From Vulcanimicrobiia bacterium (GTDB lineage Bacteria; Vulcanimicrobiota; Vulcanimicrobiia; Vulcanimicrobiales; Vulcanimicrobiaceae): a DNA stretch of 15,050 nucleotides. The position numbers and the translations under genes were made by a program. This document shows, piece after piece, positions 6,220-13,399 of this stretch. The stretch's first letter is position 1, and every line of letters begins with the position of its first letter. Under the pieces are notes generated by a model. It saw nothing but the letters and a program-made list of their open reading frames with translations. It had not been told where the DNA came from and did no database searches. The stretch spans positions 1 through 15,050 of the forward strand of contig JANWKW010000081.1 of NCBI GenBank assembly GCA_025451135.1, written 5' to 3'.

Positions 6220-6864
6220 CTAGCACTTCCTCGTCAGGTGATAATCGCGACCGTCGAGGTGTTTGCCGTCGGCGCTCAGCGTCGCCGTGTGATCGCCGTA
6301 GTAGGTGATGGTCGCGGCGTTCCCGGAGAGATACCAGCTTCCCGAGACGCCGTCGCCTCCGAGCAGCCCGTTCTCCACCGTCATGTGCAGCGTGACCCCG
6401 CTTCCGGTCCAGTCGCCGACCAGGTTCGTGAGACTGCATCCCGACGGAAGCGGCGTCGGCGTCGCGAGCGGTTGGGTCGGCCGGCCCGCGAACCGGTTCG
6501 CGATCGTCTGGCACAGCGCGGCCGCGGCGTACAGGCTCTGGGGCGATTGCACGGCGCAGGTCAGCGTGACGACGTAGCCCTTGTCGAGTCCGATGCAGTG
6601 CAGCACGGCCGCGCCCGTCATCTTATCGGCCGGTCCCTCGGCGCTCCACTCGCCGCTTCCCGGCGGCGATTCTTGCGCGTCCAGCAAGAACGCGTTCAGC
6701 GCGTCCTTGGCCTTGGCGCCGCAGTCCGCTTGGGTGCCCGTCGGTCTGACGAAACGGATACCGGTGGTCATATCCACCGAGCTGCTCGCCGCCGCGACCG
6801 ACGCGAGCACGCACGCGACGAAGATCGCGACGAATGCCTTGGAACGACGGGATTTCAGCTCCAT
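6220..6864 (-). CDS. Exported cysteine-containing protein, paralog 2, with extra C-terminal domain
   Basis: I do not recognise a named family for this 214-residue protein. It has a signal peptide (1-26, MELKSRRSKAF then hydrophobic, ending VAAA). The first domain (about 30-128) is paralogous to the protein encoded just upstream. Both share an alanine, a GPAD motif, a HC at 89-90, KGYVVTLTCAVQ (95-106) and the cysteines C48, C90, C103 and C118, which are likely to form two disulfides. A proline/threonine linker (129-141) joins a second domain (143-214). That domain has Cys at both ends (C143, C214) and a WTGSG...GSWYLSGN...YYGDHTATL pattern like a small lipocalin-type beta-barrel. The start is fixed by GGAGG (6875-6871) six bases before the ATG, which lies inside the upstream gene's last codons (10-base overlap). 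Confidence 0.75.
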   Translation of the reverse strand: MELKSRRSKAFVAIFVACVLASVAAASSSVDMTTGIRFVRPTGTQADCGAKAKDALNAFLLDAQESPPGSGEWSAEGPADKMTGAAVLHCIGLDKGYVVTLTCAVQSPQSLYAAAALCQTIANRFAGRPTQPLATPTPLPSGCSLTNLVGDWTGSGVTLHMTVENGLLGGDGVSGSWYLSGNAATITYYGDHTATLSADGKHLDGRDYHLTRKC

Positions 6865-7265
6865 GCGATGCCTCCGTTCTGCTGGTTGCCGAAGGCGGTC
6901 TCGAGCCGTCCGCACAGGTCGTGCGCGCTCTCCGTGCTGTTCGGAAGTTGGACCGCGCAGGTCAGCGTCACGACGTAGCCCTTGCCGACCGGGAAGCAGT
7001 GGATCGCTGCGCCGGTATTGGCGTTTCCGGAGGCGTCGGCCGGTCCGGAGGCGGCCCACTGCCCGGTCCCCGCACCGGCTTCGTACGTGTTCGTCAAGAC
7101 GGTCGAGAGCGCGCCCTTGGCGCGCGCGTTGCAGTCCTCAAGCGCGGCGCTCTTGGCGGTACCGCGCGCGCCAGAGACCATATCGATCATCGCCTGCGCC
7201 GGCCTGGGCGCGCCGGCCGCGACGAGCGCGACCGCGAGCGCCAGGCAAAATCCTCGCATCATCAT
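6855..7265 (-). CDS. Exported cysteine-containing protein, paralog 1
   Basis: This 136-residue protein of unknown function has a signal peptide of about 25 residues (MMMRGF, hydrophobic core, then APRPAQA). The mature part matches the first domain of the next gene over its whole length: DMxxG at 28, C45, GxGxW-A-GPAD (66-77), HC at 89-90, KGYVVTLTCAVQ (95-106) and C118. It lacks the second, barrel-like domain. Three ATG codons in a row (7265, 7262, 7259) leave the exact start open. A weak GGCGG lies upstream. The stop overlaps the start of paralog 2, so both are probably made together. The four conserved cysteines and export suggest a disulfide-stabilised periplasmic or surface protein. Confidence 0.75.
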   Translation of the reverse strand: MMMRGFCLALAVALVAAGAPRPAQAMIDMVSGARGTAKSAALEDCNARAKGALSTVLTNTYEAGAGTGQWAASGPADASGNANTGAAIHCFPVGKGYVVTLTCAVQLPNSTESAHDLCGRLETAFGNQQNGGIAWS

Positions 7266-7309
7266 ACGCCGCTATTCCGCCCGCGAGATGTCTGACCTCT
7301 CGGCCGGCG

Positions 7310-8152
7310 CTAGTCGACCGTGACGCTCCCGATCGTGACCGAGATCGTGACGGTCGCCGACTGCCCGGCGGTATCGCGGTACGTCACCGCACACGTCCCG
7401 GCGGCGACGCCGGTCGCGGTCACGTGAAGCGACGGCCCCGATCCGCTCGCGGGTGCGAACGTCGCGATGCCGGAGCACGTGTTGGTCTGGGTTATCGCGC
7501 CCGTATACGCCGATTCCGTGACGTCGAACGACCGCGCGAAGGATGCACCTGAGCCGGCCAAGCCGAGCGATCCCGGACTCGCGAGCAAAGGACTCGGCGC
7601 GTCTTGATAGAGAGCGTAGATATATCGACGGCCGGCTTTGAAGGTCGACGCGGTAGGCGGACCGGAGAAGCTCAGCGTCCCGTTCGACACGACGCCCGGC
7701 CCCATGAAGCCATAGGTCCAGGTCGGGCTGAGCGGATCGAAATAGGCGATGAAGAATGGGCCGCCGGCAAGATCGACCCCGGGCGGCGGCACGAACGTGA
7801 AACCGGGTTGCCCGTACGCCGGCGTATCGAAGCCGAACGTGACGCCGATGTACACCAACACGAGGTGCGTCGCTGCGGCGGCCGTTCGCGCGCCGGTCAG
7901 CTGTGCGGCGGGGGATTCCGGGTACGGAGCGGTTTGCGCGATCAGCGTGATGGTATCGCCCAGAGGCGGATTGCCCGCGGGAAGACTGACCGACCCGGTA
8001 AAACCGCCGCCGGCGAACGCGAGCGAGGTGGGCAGGCCGTTCAGGACGTAGGTGTTTCCCGGCGGCGCTGCCGGTGTCGAACTGCCGCCTCCACCGCCGC
8101 AGCTCGCCAAGAGCACGGTCAAGGCCGCGACGAGAATGCGTCCGCGTTCCAT
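7310..8152 (-). CDS. Lipoprotein with C-terminal Ig-like domain
   Basis: This 280-residue protein has a lipoprotein signal: hydrophobic 6-15, then lipobox LASC with the lipidated Cys18, followed by a glycine/serine/proline linker. The body (about 35-205) is rich in Gly, Pro and Thr with many beta-type stretches and no recognised motif. The last part (about 215-280), around NTCSGIATFAPASG and GTCAVTYRDTAGQSATVTISVTIG, has two cysteines and the strand pattern of a bacterial Ig-like (Big) repeat. Such domains usually mediate surface adhesion or display. The longer open frame upstream is rejected because its N-terminus overlaps murI. The ATG at 8152 lies 17 bases after the murI stop. It is probably cotranscribed with murI upstream and the two paralogs downstream. 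Confidence 0.75.
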   Translation of the reverse strand: MERGRILVAALTVLLASCGGGGGSSTPAAPPGNTYVLNGLPTSLAFAGGGFTGSVSLPAGNPPLGDTITLIAQTAPYPESPAAQLTGARTAAAATHLVLVYIGVTFGFDTPAYGQPGFTFVPPPGVDLAGGPFFIAYFDPLSPTWTYGFMGPGVVSNGTLSFSGPPTASTFKAGRRYIYALYQDAPSPLLASPGSLGLAGSGASFARSFDVTESAYTGAITQTNTCSGIATFAPASGSGPSLHVTATGVAAGTCAVTYRDTAGQSATVTISVTIGSVTVD

Positions 8153-8169
8153 CGCCCGATGGCTTCCGT

Positions 8170-8943
8170 CTAGTGGATTTGGAACCTCTCGACCTCGTCT
8201 CCGGCACCGCCCATGAGCCGCTGGACGCTCGCGCGGAACGCGTCGCCGTCGCCGGTCGTCACGTAGCGCGTGCGACCCGTTCCCGGTGCGATGGAGCGCG
8301 CCGCGACGAGCGCCGCCGTTCGGCCGGCCTGTTCGATCGCCGGGTCGATCCGGGCGACGCCCGCGCCGAGGATCGCGGCGAAGTGCGCGTCGAGGACCGG
8401 ATAGTGGGTGCACGCCAGGATGACGGCGTCCACGTCGCGCGGCAGCCGCGCGCACGCCTCGGCGACGGCCAGCCGCGTCGCTTCCCCATCGAGCGAGCCG
8501 GCCTCGACCAGCGGCACCAACGCGGGTGCGGCGACTTCGTCGACGCGCACGTGCGGAGCGATCGCCCGGATCTTCTTCGCGTAAGCGCCGGTCTCGACGG
8601 TCGCGGCGGTGGCCAGCACGCCGACGCGCCGGTAGCCGGCGTCGTGGATCGCGATGGCGGCGGATTCGATCAGGTCCAGGATCGGCGCGCGCACCTCCGG
8701 GTAGCCGAATTCGTCGGCGATCGCGCACGAGGTGTTGCAGGCCATCACGATCGCGTCGACGCCCTGCTGGTCGAGCCAACGGACGTTCTGCACGAGCAGA
8801 CGGTGCAGATCGTCGGGCGCGCGGTCGCCGTACGGAACGTGGGCTTGATCGGCCAAGAACAGCAGGGCGTGCTCCGGCAGCAGCGCGCGCACGCGTTTGA
8901 CGACCGTCAGGCCGCCCAATCCCGAATCGAAGAGTCCCAGCAC
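8170..8943 (-). CDS. murI: Glutamate racemase
   Basis: MurI interconverts L- and D-glutamate in the cytoplasm and so supplies the D-Glu of the peptidoglycan stem peptide. The protein has 257 residues, the normal family length. The motifs are complete: DSGLGG (6-11), PYGDR (37-41), ACNTSCA with catalytic Cys69, and ACTHYP with catalytic Cys178 and His180. The start is a GTG (VLGLFDSG), the first usable codon in the frame just before the family-conserved FDSG. The gene sits 24 bases downstream of the cell-wall amidase, a context that fits its peptidoglycan role. Confidence 0.95.
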   Translation of the reverse strand: MLGLFDSGLGGLTVVKRVRALLPEHALLFLADQAHVPYGDRAPDDLHRLLVQNVRWLDQQGVDAIVMACNTSCAIADEFGYPEVRAPILDLIESAAIAIHDAGYRRVGVLATAATVETGAYAKKIRAIAPHVRVDEVAAPALVPLVEAGSLDGEATRLAVAEACARLPRDVDAVILACTHYPVLDAHFAAILGAGVARIDPAIEQAGRTAALVAARSIAPGTGRTRYVTTGDGDAFRASVQRLMGGAGDEVERFQIH

Positions 8944-8967
8944 GCTAGGCGAGTACGCTCGGTCTGC

Positions 8968-10860
8968 TCATTGGTTGGCGGATTGGCCCGGGGCGGGCGG
9001 GGCGCCTGCGTATTTCTTCACGCCGTCCGCGATCTCGAGCGCGAGCTTCTGCAGCCAATCCGGAGACGTGAGCTTGGCCAGATCGTCCGGATTGGAGATG
9101 AACGCGGTCTCGACCAGTACGGCCGGCATGGTGGCGTGAAGCGTCACGTAGAGATGGCTCTTCACGATGCCGTCGTCCTTCGTCCCCAGGACTCCGGCTG
9201 CGCTGGCCTGGACGGCTTGCGCCAGCGCCACGTCGCTCGGCTTCGAGTAGTAGGTCGTCGTGCCGCGCGGACCGGCGTTGATGAAGCTGTTGACGTGGAT
9301 CGAGACCAGCATCCGCGCGCCGGCGTTATTGGCGATATCGTCGCGAGCCTGCAGCTCATCGCGGGCCGTGTCGTTCGGCTTGTAGACGTCGACGTCGGCG
9401 GTTCGCGTGAGCACGACCTGCCATCCGCGCGCGACCAGGATGTCGCGCAACCGCTTGGCCATGTCCAAGGCGAGATCGGCTTCGCGCAGTCCGCCGCGCC
9501 CCGCCCCCGGATCGCTGCCGCCGTGGCCGGGATCGATCACGATCAGCCGCGGATTGGTCGCCACGTAGGTGGAACGCGCGCCGAACTTCCAGGCGTCGCC
9601 GCTCGGAACCGGAGTCGGCGCCACGGCGACGGCGGACGCGTTGCCGAGCGCGCCTGTCCCCGCGCGCGCGACGTCGTCGCCCGCGTCCTCGGAGTAGACC
9701 GAGACCTTCACGCCGTCGGCGCTGGGCTGCACGTCGAGCCGCTTCTGCCCGGCCAGCGAAAGCGCCACCCGGACCGTCGTCGCATCGAGTTGGCGGACGC
9801 GGACCGCGTCGACCGGGTCGCTGCCGACGACGTCGCCGATCGGCGCGCTCAAGGCGGCGCCGTGGATGTCGATCCAGAAACGGTTGTCCGGATCGCGCAG
9901 CCGGTGCCAATCGTAGGTCGCGTCGCCGGCGACCGCGATGTCGACCGAATACCCGTTCGGGCCGGCATGCGCGTCGATCCCGGTGACGGTCGCGACCGCG
10001 TTGGCCGGCGCGGGCGTCGCTTGCGGTCCCGGCGTGGCCGCCGCAGCCGCCGTCGGTTCGGGCGTCGCTACCGCGACCGGCTCGGATGCGGCGGCACCGC
10101 CGATGGCGAGCGAGAAACCGTTGCGGTCGTCGGTCTCGAGCCGCCCGTGGCCGGTGCCGGGCGCAAGCGCGATCGTGACGGTCGTGACGGGCGCGCGGAC
10201 CGTTCCCGACTGCGCGAATGTGATCGCGCGGATCCCCTCGGCCCGGATCGCGCGCGACCGGTCGAGGGTGGTGCCGACGCCGTCGAAGGCGTAGACCAGT
10301 TGGCTCGCCGACTCCTCGACGATCCGCGGTTTGAGCGGGATCCCGGCGCGCGCCACCAAGACCGACTCCGATCCGTTGCCGCGTACGTCGAAGGCGGCGA
10401 GCTGCGGCTGGATGACGATCGCGTCGCCGTCGCGTTTCGGCGCCAGATAGAGCGCGCTCAGCAACTCGTCGAACGGCACGTAGACCGTGCCGGACATCTC
10501 GTAGGGAGCGAAGCCGGCCTGCGCGCTGCGCGGCCCGACGTCGTAGCGCGCATCGCCGACCGCGAAGCTGACGATCTGCGGCTCGGCGGTCGTGAACAAG
10601 ACGTACCGTTCGCCGGGGTTCCACGTCATCGATGCGCCGGTCGCGCGGAGCAGCTGCGCCAACCCCGGATCGCGCACCGAGATCGCGAGCTTGCCGCCGA
10701 CCGTGGCTACGTGCGCGACCGGCAGCGTCTTGCCGGCGAAGACGAACGTCTGCGCGGCATCGGCGCGGGCGACGCCCGCGCCGATCAGCAGCAGCAGGAG
10801 CGCGAGCAGGGTGCGGATGCTAGAAGTCCCCGCGGTGCAATGGCTGATCCAGTTCGACAT
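8968..10860 (-). CDS. N-acetylmuramoyl-L-alanine amidase with AMIN domains
   Basis: This exported, 630-residue zinc hydrolase cuts the bond between MurNAc and L-Ala in peptidoglycan, as AmiA/B/C do during cell separation. In order it has: a hydrophobic signal (17-29, possible cleavage after ARA or ADA); a domain like the copper amine oxidase N-terminal stalk (about 37-150, with VYVPFDELL); a first AMIN-like domain (about 155-255); a Pro/Ala/Thr linker (257-290); a second AMIN-like domain (about 291-390); and Amidase_3 (437-617). The zinc ligands are visible as His446 (IDPGHGG), Glu460 (LREADLAL) and His522 (SIHVNSF), and the catalytic Glu is Glu584 (VETAFISNP). The start overlaps the GerMN gene by 41 bases. 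No better downstream start exists before the signal core. Confidence 0.93.
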   Translation of the reverse strand: MSNWISHCTAGTSSIRTLLALLLLLIGAGVARADAAQTFVFAGKTLPVAHVATVGGKLAISVRDPGLAQLLRATGASMTWNPGERYVLFTTAEPQIVSFAVGDARYDVGPRSAQAGFAPYEMSGTVYVPFDELLSALYLAPKRDGDAIVIQPQLAAFDVRGNGSESVLVARAGIPLKPRIVEESASQLVYAFDGVGTTLDRSRAIRAEGIRAITFAQSGTVRAPVTTVTIALAPGTGHGRLETDDRNGFSLAIGGAAASEPVAVATPEPTAAAAATPGPQATPAPANAVATVTGIDAHAGPNGYSVDIAVAGDATYDWHRLRDPDNRFWIDIHGAALSAPIGDVVGSDPVDAVRVRQLDATTVRVALSLAGQKRLDVQPSADGVKVSVYSEDAGDDVARAGTGALGNASAVAVAPTPVPSGDAWKFGARSTYVATNPRLIVIDPGHGGSDPGAGRGGLREADLALDMAKRLRDILVARGWQVVLTRTADVDVYKPNDTARDELQARDDIANNAGARMLVSIHVNSFINAGPRGTTTYYSKPSDVALAQAVQASAAGVLGTKDDGIVKSHLYVTLHATMPAVLVETAFISNPDDLAKLTSPDWLQKLALEIADGVKKYAGAPPAPGQSANQ

Positions 10861-11341
10861 GTCCGCCCGGAAGCGTATCGAGCTTCTTCCCGTCGACGAG
10901 CACCGCGACCGCGTCGATCCCGCGGATGGCCGTCAACGTGAACACGAGCGATTTGAACTCGCCGTTCTCGCCGAAGGTCCCGCCGCTCTGACGTTCCACA
11001 TCGCTCGAGAGGTCGACGGTCGCGGTGGGTCCCGCGACGGTCACGCCCAAGACCCGCGTGCCGGCCGGGAAGCGCACCGCCTGCACGTCGGCCGGGGGTC
11101 CGGCGACCGTCTGCACGGCCGCGTAGAGGGCGGCGTTGTGGGTGTGCTCGGCGCTGGTCTCGCCGCTCTGCATCGGGCGCATCGAGACCGGCCACGAGAC
11201 CTCGGACGTACCGTCCGACGCCTTGGTGTAATAGATGTCGAGGGTATCGCCGACGGTGTTCGGATTGCGATGCGAGAGGAACCACCACGACCCGGCCGCG
11301 ACCGCGATCAGGATGACGGCCAGCATCAGCGTACGTTTCAT
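10820..11341 (-). CDS. GerMN-domain protein
   Basis: This 173-residue protein has an N-terminal membrane anchor or signal (about 5-22) and one GerMN (sporulation/spore germination) domain filling the rest. Conserved traits include IYYTK at 36-40, ALYAAVQTVAGPP (71-83), FPAGTRVLGVTV (91-102), ATVDLSSD (107-114) and the C-terminal LVFTLTAIRGIDAVAVLVDG (132-151). GerM proteins in B. subtilis affect cortex and cell-wall hydrolysis, but the domain is widespread in non-sporulating bacteria. It overlaps the upstream membrane-protein gene by ATGA and the downstream amidase by 41 bases, which suggests a shared wall function. The molecular partner is not known. Confidence 0.87.
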   Translation of the reverse strand: MKRTLMLAVILIAVAAGSWWFLSHRNPNTVGDTLDIYYTKASDGTSEVSWPVSMRPMQSGETSAEHTHNAALYAAVQTVAGPPADVQAVRFPAGTRVLGVTVAGPTATVDLSSDVERQSGGTFGENGEFKSLVFTLTAIRGIDAVAVLVDGKKLDTLPGGHVELDQPLHRGDF

Positions 11342-11700
11342 GCGATCTTTCCGCTCATCTTGAGACCGAGGTAGGCCGTGCCGACCAGCAGCAGCAGACC
11401 GGCGGCCGCAAGCCCGAGTTGGAGCGGCCGCGACGGCACGCGCGTGGACGCGCGCCGCGCGACGATATACGCTCCCATCGCGAGCAGCGCGCCGAGGATG
11501 TGCTCGCCGATGCGAGCGCCGGCGCCGGCGAGCGCGGTCCCGAGCATGGCCGCATACACGATGCCGATCAGCACCTGGATGCCGATCAACGTCACCATCA
11601 GGCGCTGGCCGAGCTGCACCCAACCCATCGTCGCCGCGCTGAGCAGGACGAGAAACGCGAAGACCCAGTGGATCGTATCGACGGTCATGATGGGACTCAT
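11338..11700 (-). CDS. Four-helix membrane protein of unknown function
   Basis: This 120-residue, very hydrophobic protein has four predicted membrane segments (about 8-27, 35-60, 67-84 and 93-113) and a lysine-containing C-terminal tip. Histidines at 11 and 67 lie near membrane segments and could bind metal or haem, but no family motif is clear. The start is supported by GGAGAG seven bases before the ATG. Its stop overlaps the GerMN start (ATGA), so the two proteins are translationally coupled. It may assist or anchor the GerMN/amidase pair, which is inference from context only. Confidence 0.75.
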   Translation of the reverse strand: MSPIMTVDTIHWVFAFLVLLSAATMGWVQLGQRLMVTLIGIQVLIGIVYAAMLGTALAGAGARIGEHILGALLAMGAYIVARRASTRVPSRPLQLGLAAAGLLLLVGTAYLGLKMSGKIA

Positions 11701-11753
11701 GCGCGCACTCTCCGCTGCGCGAACGCGGAAGTCCTATCGGAGCAAGCGTCCGG

Positions 11754-12923
11754 CTAGAACGCCAACGGCGGCTCCGCGCAACGCGACGGCACGGGTCTGC
11801 CGGCGAAGAGGTCGGCGACCCAGGCCTCGGCCAGCGACTGCGACTTCGCCATCACGGCGAAGTGATCGGTCCCCGCGAACGTCGCATACGAGACGTTCGC
11901 GCCGCGCGTGCAGAGCGCCGCGACCAGCTGCGTGGTCCCCTTGACGGCGACCATCCGATCGTCGACGCCCTGCATGATGTAGACCGGCGCCCTCATCGGG
12001 AGCGCGCCCGGCTCGTCCGCGGCGATCCGGCGCGTGAGCTCGTCGAGCTGCGCCGGGTCGGCATCGCGCCGGAAGAGCTCGGCCGGCACCACCATGTTCC
12101 AGGCGAAATCCTTATCCAGTTCCCAGATGCAGCGCTTCTGCAGCTCCGGGAGCCGGTCGGTGAACGCCGGATAGAAGATCTTGTCGAGATCGATGGCCGG
12201 GTCGGCTGCCGCCGCGCCTTGCACCATCAGGAAGAAGAACCCGACGTACTTGACCGGCTGCCGGGCCGCTTGCATATCGTCGAGGTAGCCGACCATGTGC
12301 GACGCCGGCGCGTACGCGATCGATCCGAGCAGATGGAGTTCGGGCGTCCAGGCCACGGCGAACGACGCGGTCGCCAGCGCCGACGCGCCGCCTTCCGAAT
12401 GCCCGAGCACGACCCAGCGCGTGCCGATGCCGGGATCGAGCCGGCGCGCCGCCCGCACCATGTCGGCCGCGTCGCGCGCGGCCGCTTCGCCGACGAAGTA
12501 CGGGTGGATGCCGGGCGTGCCGTTGCCTTCGTAGTCGGTCTGCACGACGACGTAGCCTTTGGAGATCCACACGTCGAGCGACTGCTGCTCGGTGTTCTCC
12601 TTATCGAACCGCGACGGCGCGCACTGCGGTCCGTTGCCGGTCGTACCGTGCGTCCAACTGATCACCGGCCAGCCGCCCTTCGGCGGAACGCCCTTCGGGA
12701 TCGAGACGGTCCCCGAGACCGCGACGTCGGCGCCGGTGACGCTGGTGGTGTGGTAGAGGACCAGCGTGTTGGACGCGGCGTTTTTCAGCGCGACGTCGCT
12801 GACCCAAGGTCGCGCCCAGATCAGATCGCCGTGCGTCGCCCTGGGCAACGGCGAAGGCGGCGCGTAGAACGCGTCGCCGGCTGGACCGGCCGTCACGGCG
12901 GCGAGGAGCAGAGCTGCTAGCAT
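11754..12923 (-). CDS. Secretory-lipase-like alpha/beta hydrolase
   Basis: This 389-residue hydrolase has a short signal-like start (MLAALLLAAVTAG) and then DAFYAPPSPLP, typical of the secretory lipase (LIP) group. The alpha/beta hydrolase core shows WTHGTTG (90-96), an oxyanion-region hint, the nucleophile Ser176 in GHSEGG, the acid Asp321 or Asp322 in QGVDDRMV and the base His354 in GTDHFA. It would hydrolyse esters such as triglycerides outside the cytoplasm, but the substrate is not determined. Cys101, Cys265, Cys338 and Cys382 could form disulfides. The signal lacks a basic n-region, so its start is less secure. AGGA lies only three bases before the ATG. It is the first gene of the minus-strand run and divergent from the GntR cassette, with 53 bases before the next gene. 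Confidence 0.85.
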   Translation of the reverse strand: MLAALLLAAVTAGPAGDAFYAPPSPLPRATHGDLIWARPWVSDVALKNAASNTLVLYHTTSVTGADVAVSGTVSIPKGVPPKGGWPVISWTHGTTGNGPQCAPSRFDKENTEQQSLDVWISKGYVVVQTDYEGNGTPGIHPYFVGEAAARDAADMVRAARRLDPGIGTRWVVLGHSEGGASALATASFAVAWTPELHLLGSIAYAPASHMVGYLDDMQAARQPVKYVGFFFLMVQGAAAADPAIDLDKIFYPAFTDRLPELQKRCIWELDKDFAWNMVVPAELFRRDADPAQLDELTRRIAADEPGALPMRAPVYIMQGVDDRMVAVKGTTQLVAALCTRGANVSYATFAGTDHFAVMAKSQSLAEAWVADLFAGRPVPSRCAEPPLAF

Positions 12924-12962
12924 CGTCCTGAGGGAACGCGCAGGCCATCATCGTGTGACCCC

Positions 12963-12990
12963 TTGACGGATCGGCCGAACTGTATATACT
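12963..12990 (+). promoter_or_regulatory. Promoter of the GntR-ABC cassette
   Basis: TTGACG (12963-12968) and TATACT (12985-12990) are separated by 16 bases, each one mismatch from consensus. Transcription should begin near 12997. This is the best sigma-70-like promoter in the window. It is overlapped by a palindromic operator, which suggests autoregulation by the GntR-type protein. Confidence 0.75.
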
Positions 12991-12998
12991 GAGTATAT
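12984..12998 (+). promoter_or_regulatory. Palindromic operator over the -10, likely GntR-type site
   Basis: ATATACT-G-AGTATAT is a perfect 7-bp inverted repeat with one central base. It covers the -10 of the cassette's promoter and its transcription start. The overlapping GTATATAC (12982-12989) fits the known GntR-family consensus GTMTAKAC. A bound repressor would block RNA polymerase. The repeat also places TATACT on the minus strand (12997-12992), so the site could affect the divergent hydrolase gene, although no -35 for that direction is visible. Confidence 0.65.
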
Positions 12999-13021
12999 TG
13001 ATATGCACAGTTGACGGTTTC

Positions 13022-13399
13022 GTGATCTCACAGACCGACGGCCGGCCCATGTATCTGCAGATCATCGAGCAGATCCGGGAGCGCGTCGCCGTCGGAGACT
13101 GGGCTCGCGACGCCGAGATACCTTCGATCCGACAACTCGCGGTCGCGCTGCGGGTCAGCGTCATCACGATCAAACGCGCCTACTTCGAGCTCGAACGCGA
13201 GGGCGTCATCGTCACGCATCACGGAAAACCGTCGCGCGTCGCCGAGGTTCCGAACCTCGAAAAGCTGCGCGGCGAGGACCTCGACCAGCATCTCGACCGA
13301 GCCCTGCACATCGGTGCGCTGCTCGGACTCTCACCCGACGAGTTGGCCGAACGCCTCGAGCGCGCGGCCAAACGCAGAAACGACGAGGAACAAGCATGA
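13022..13399 (+). CDS. GntR family repressor, YtrA type
   Basis: This short transcription factor (125 residues from this start) has an N-terminal winged helix-turn-helix (about 8-75: PMYLQIIEQIRERVAVGDW, IPSIRQLAVALRVSVITIKRAYFELEREGVI). Only a short helical C-terminal part (about 80-125) follows, which defines the YtrA subgroup that lacks a large effector domain. YtrA-type repressors control ABC transporter operons that include their own gene. The start is uncertain. GTG at 13022 gives MISQTDGRPMYLQ, the usual family start, with about 25 bases of leader. TTG at 12998 would add eight residues but sits on the transcription start. The wing reads THHGKPSRVAE where TRQGKGSFVAE is common. The stop overlaps the ATPase start (ATGA). 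Confidence 0.85.
   Translation: MISQTDGRPMYLQIIEQIRERVAVGDWARDAEIPSIRQLAVALRVSVITIKRAYFELEREGVIVTHHGKPSRVAEVPNLEKLRGEDLDQHLDRALHIGALLGLSPDELAERLERAAKRRNDEEQA

Noticed and set aside
6201..6222. A terminator between the converging PAP2-like and paralog 2 genes
   Set aside because: There is a short CCTAGG palindrome but no stable stem followed by a T-run on either strand.
6865..7059. An N-terminal extension of paralog 2 upstream of 6864
   Set aside because: It would overlap paralog 1 by a further 195 bases with Arg-rich shadow sequence. The ATG at 6864 has an ideal GGAGG and begins a signal peptide.
7266..7309. A hairpin (CGAGA with TCTCG) between the lipoprotein and paralog 1 genes
   Set aside because: The stem is only five base pairs with a nine-base loop and no T-run, too weak to call a terminator or regulatory element.
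8074..10941. A 955-codon open frame on the plus strand opposite murI and the amidase
   Set aside because: It is a shadow of real genes with all catalytic residues. Its composition (Arg, Asp, Gly, Val) is typical of antisense GC-rich DNA.
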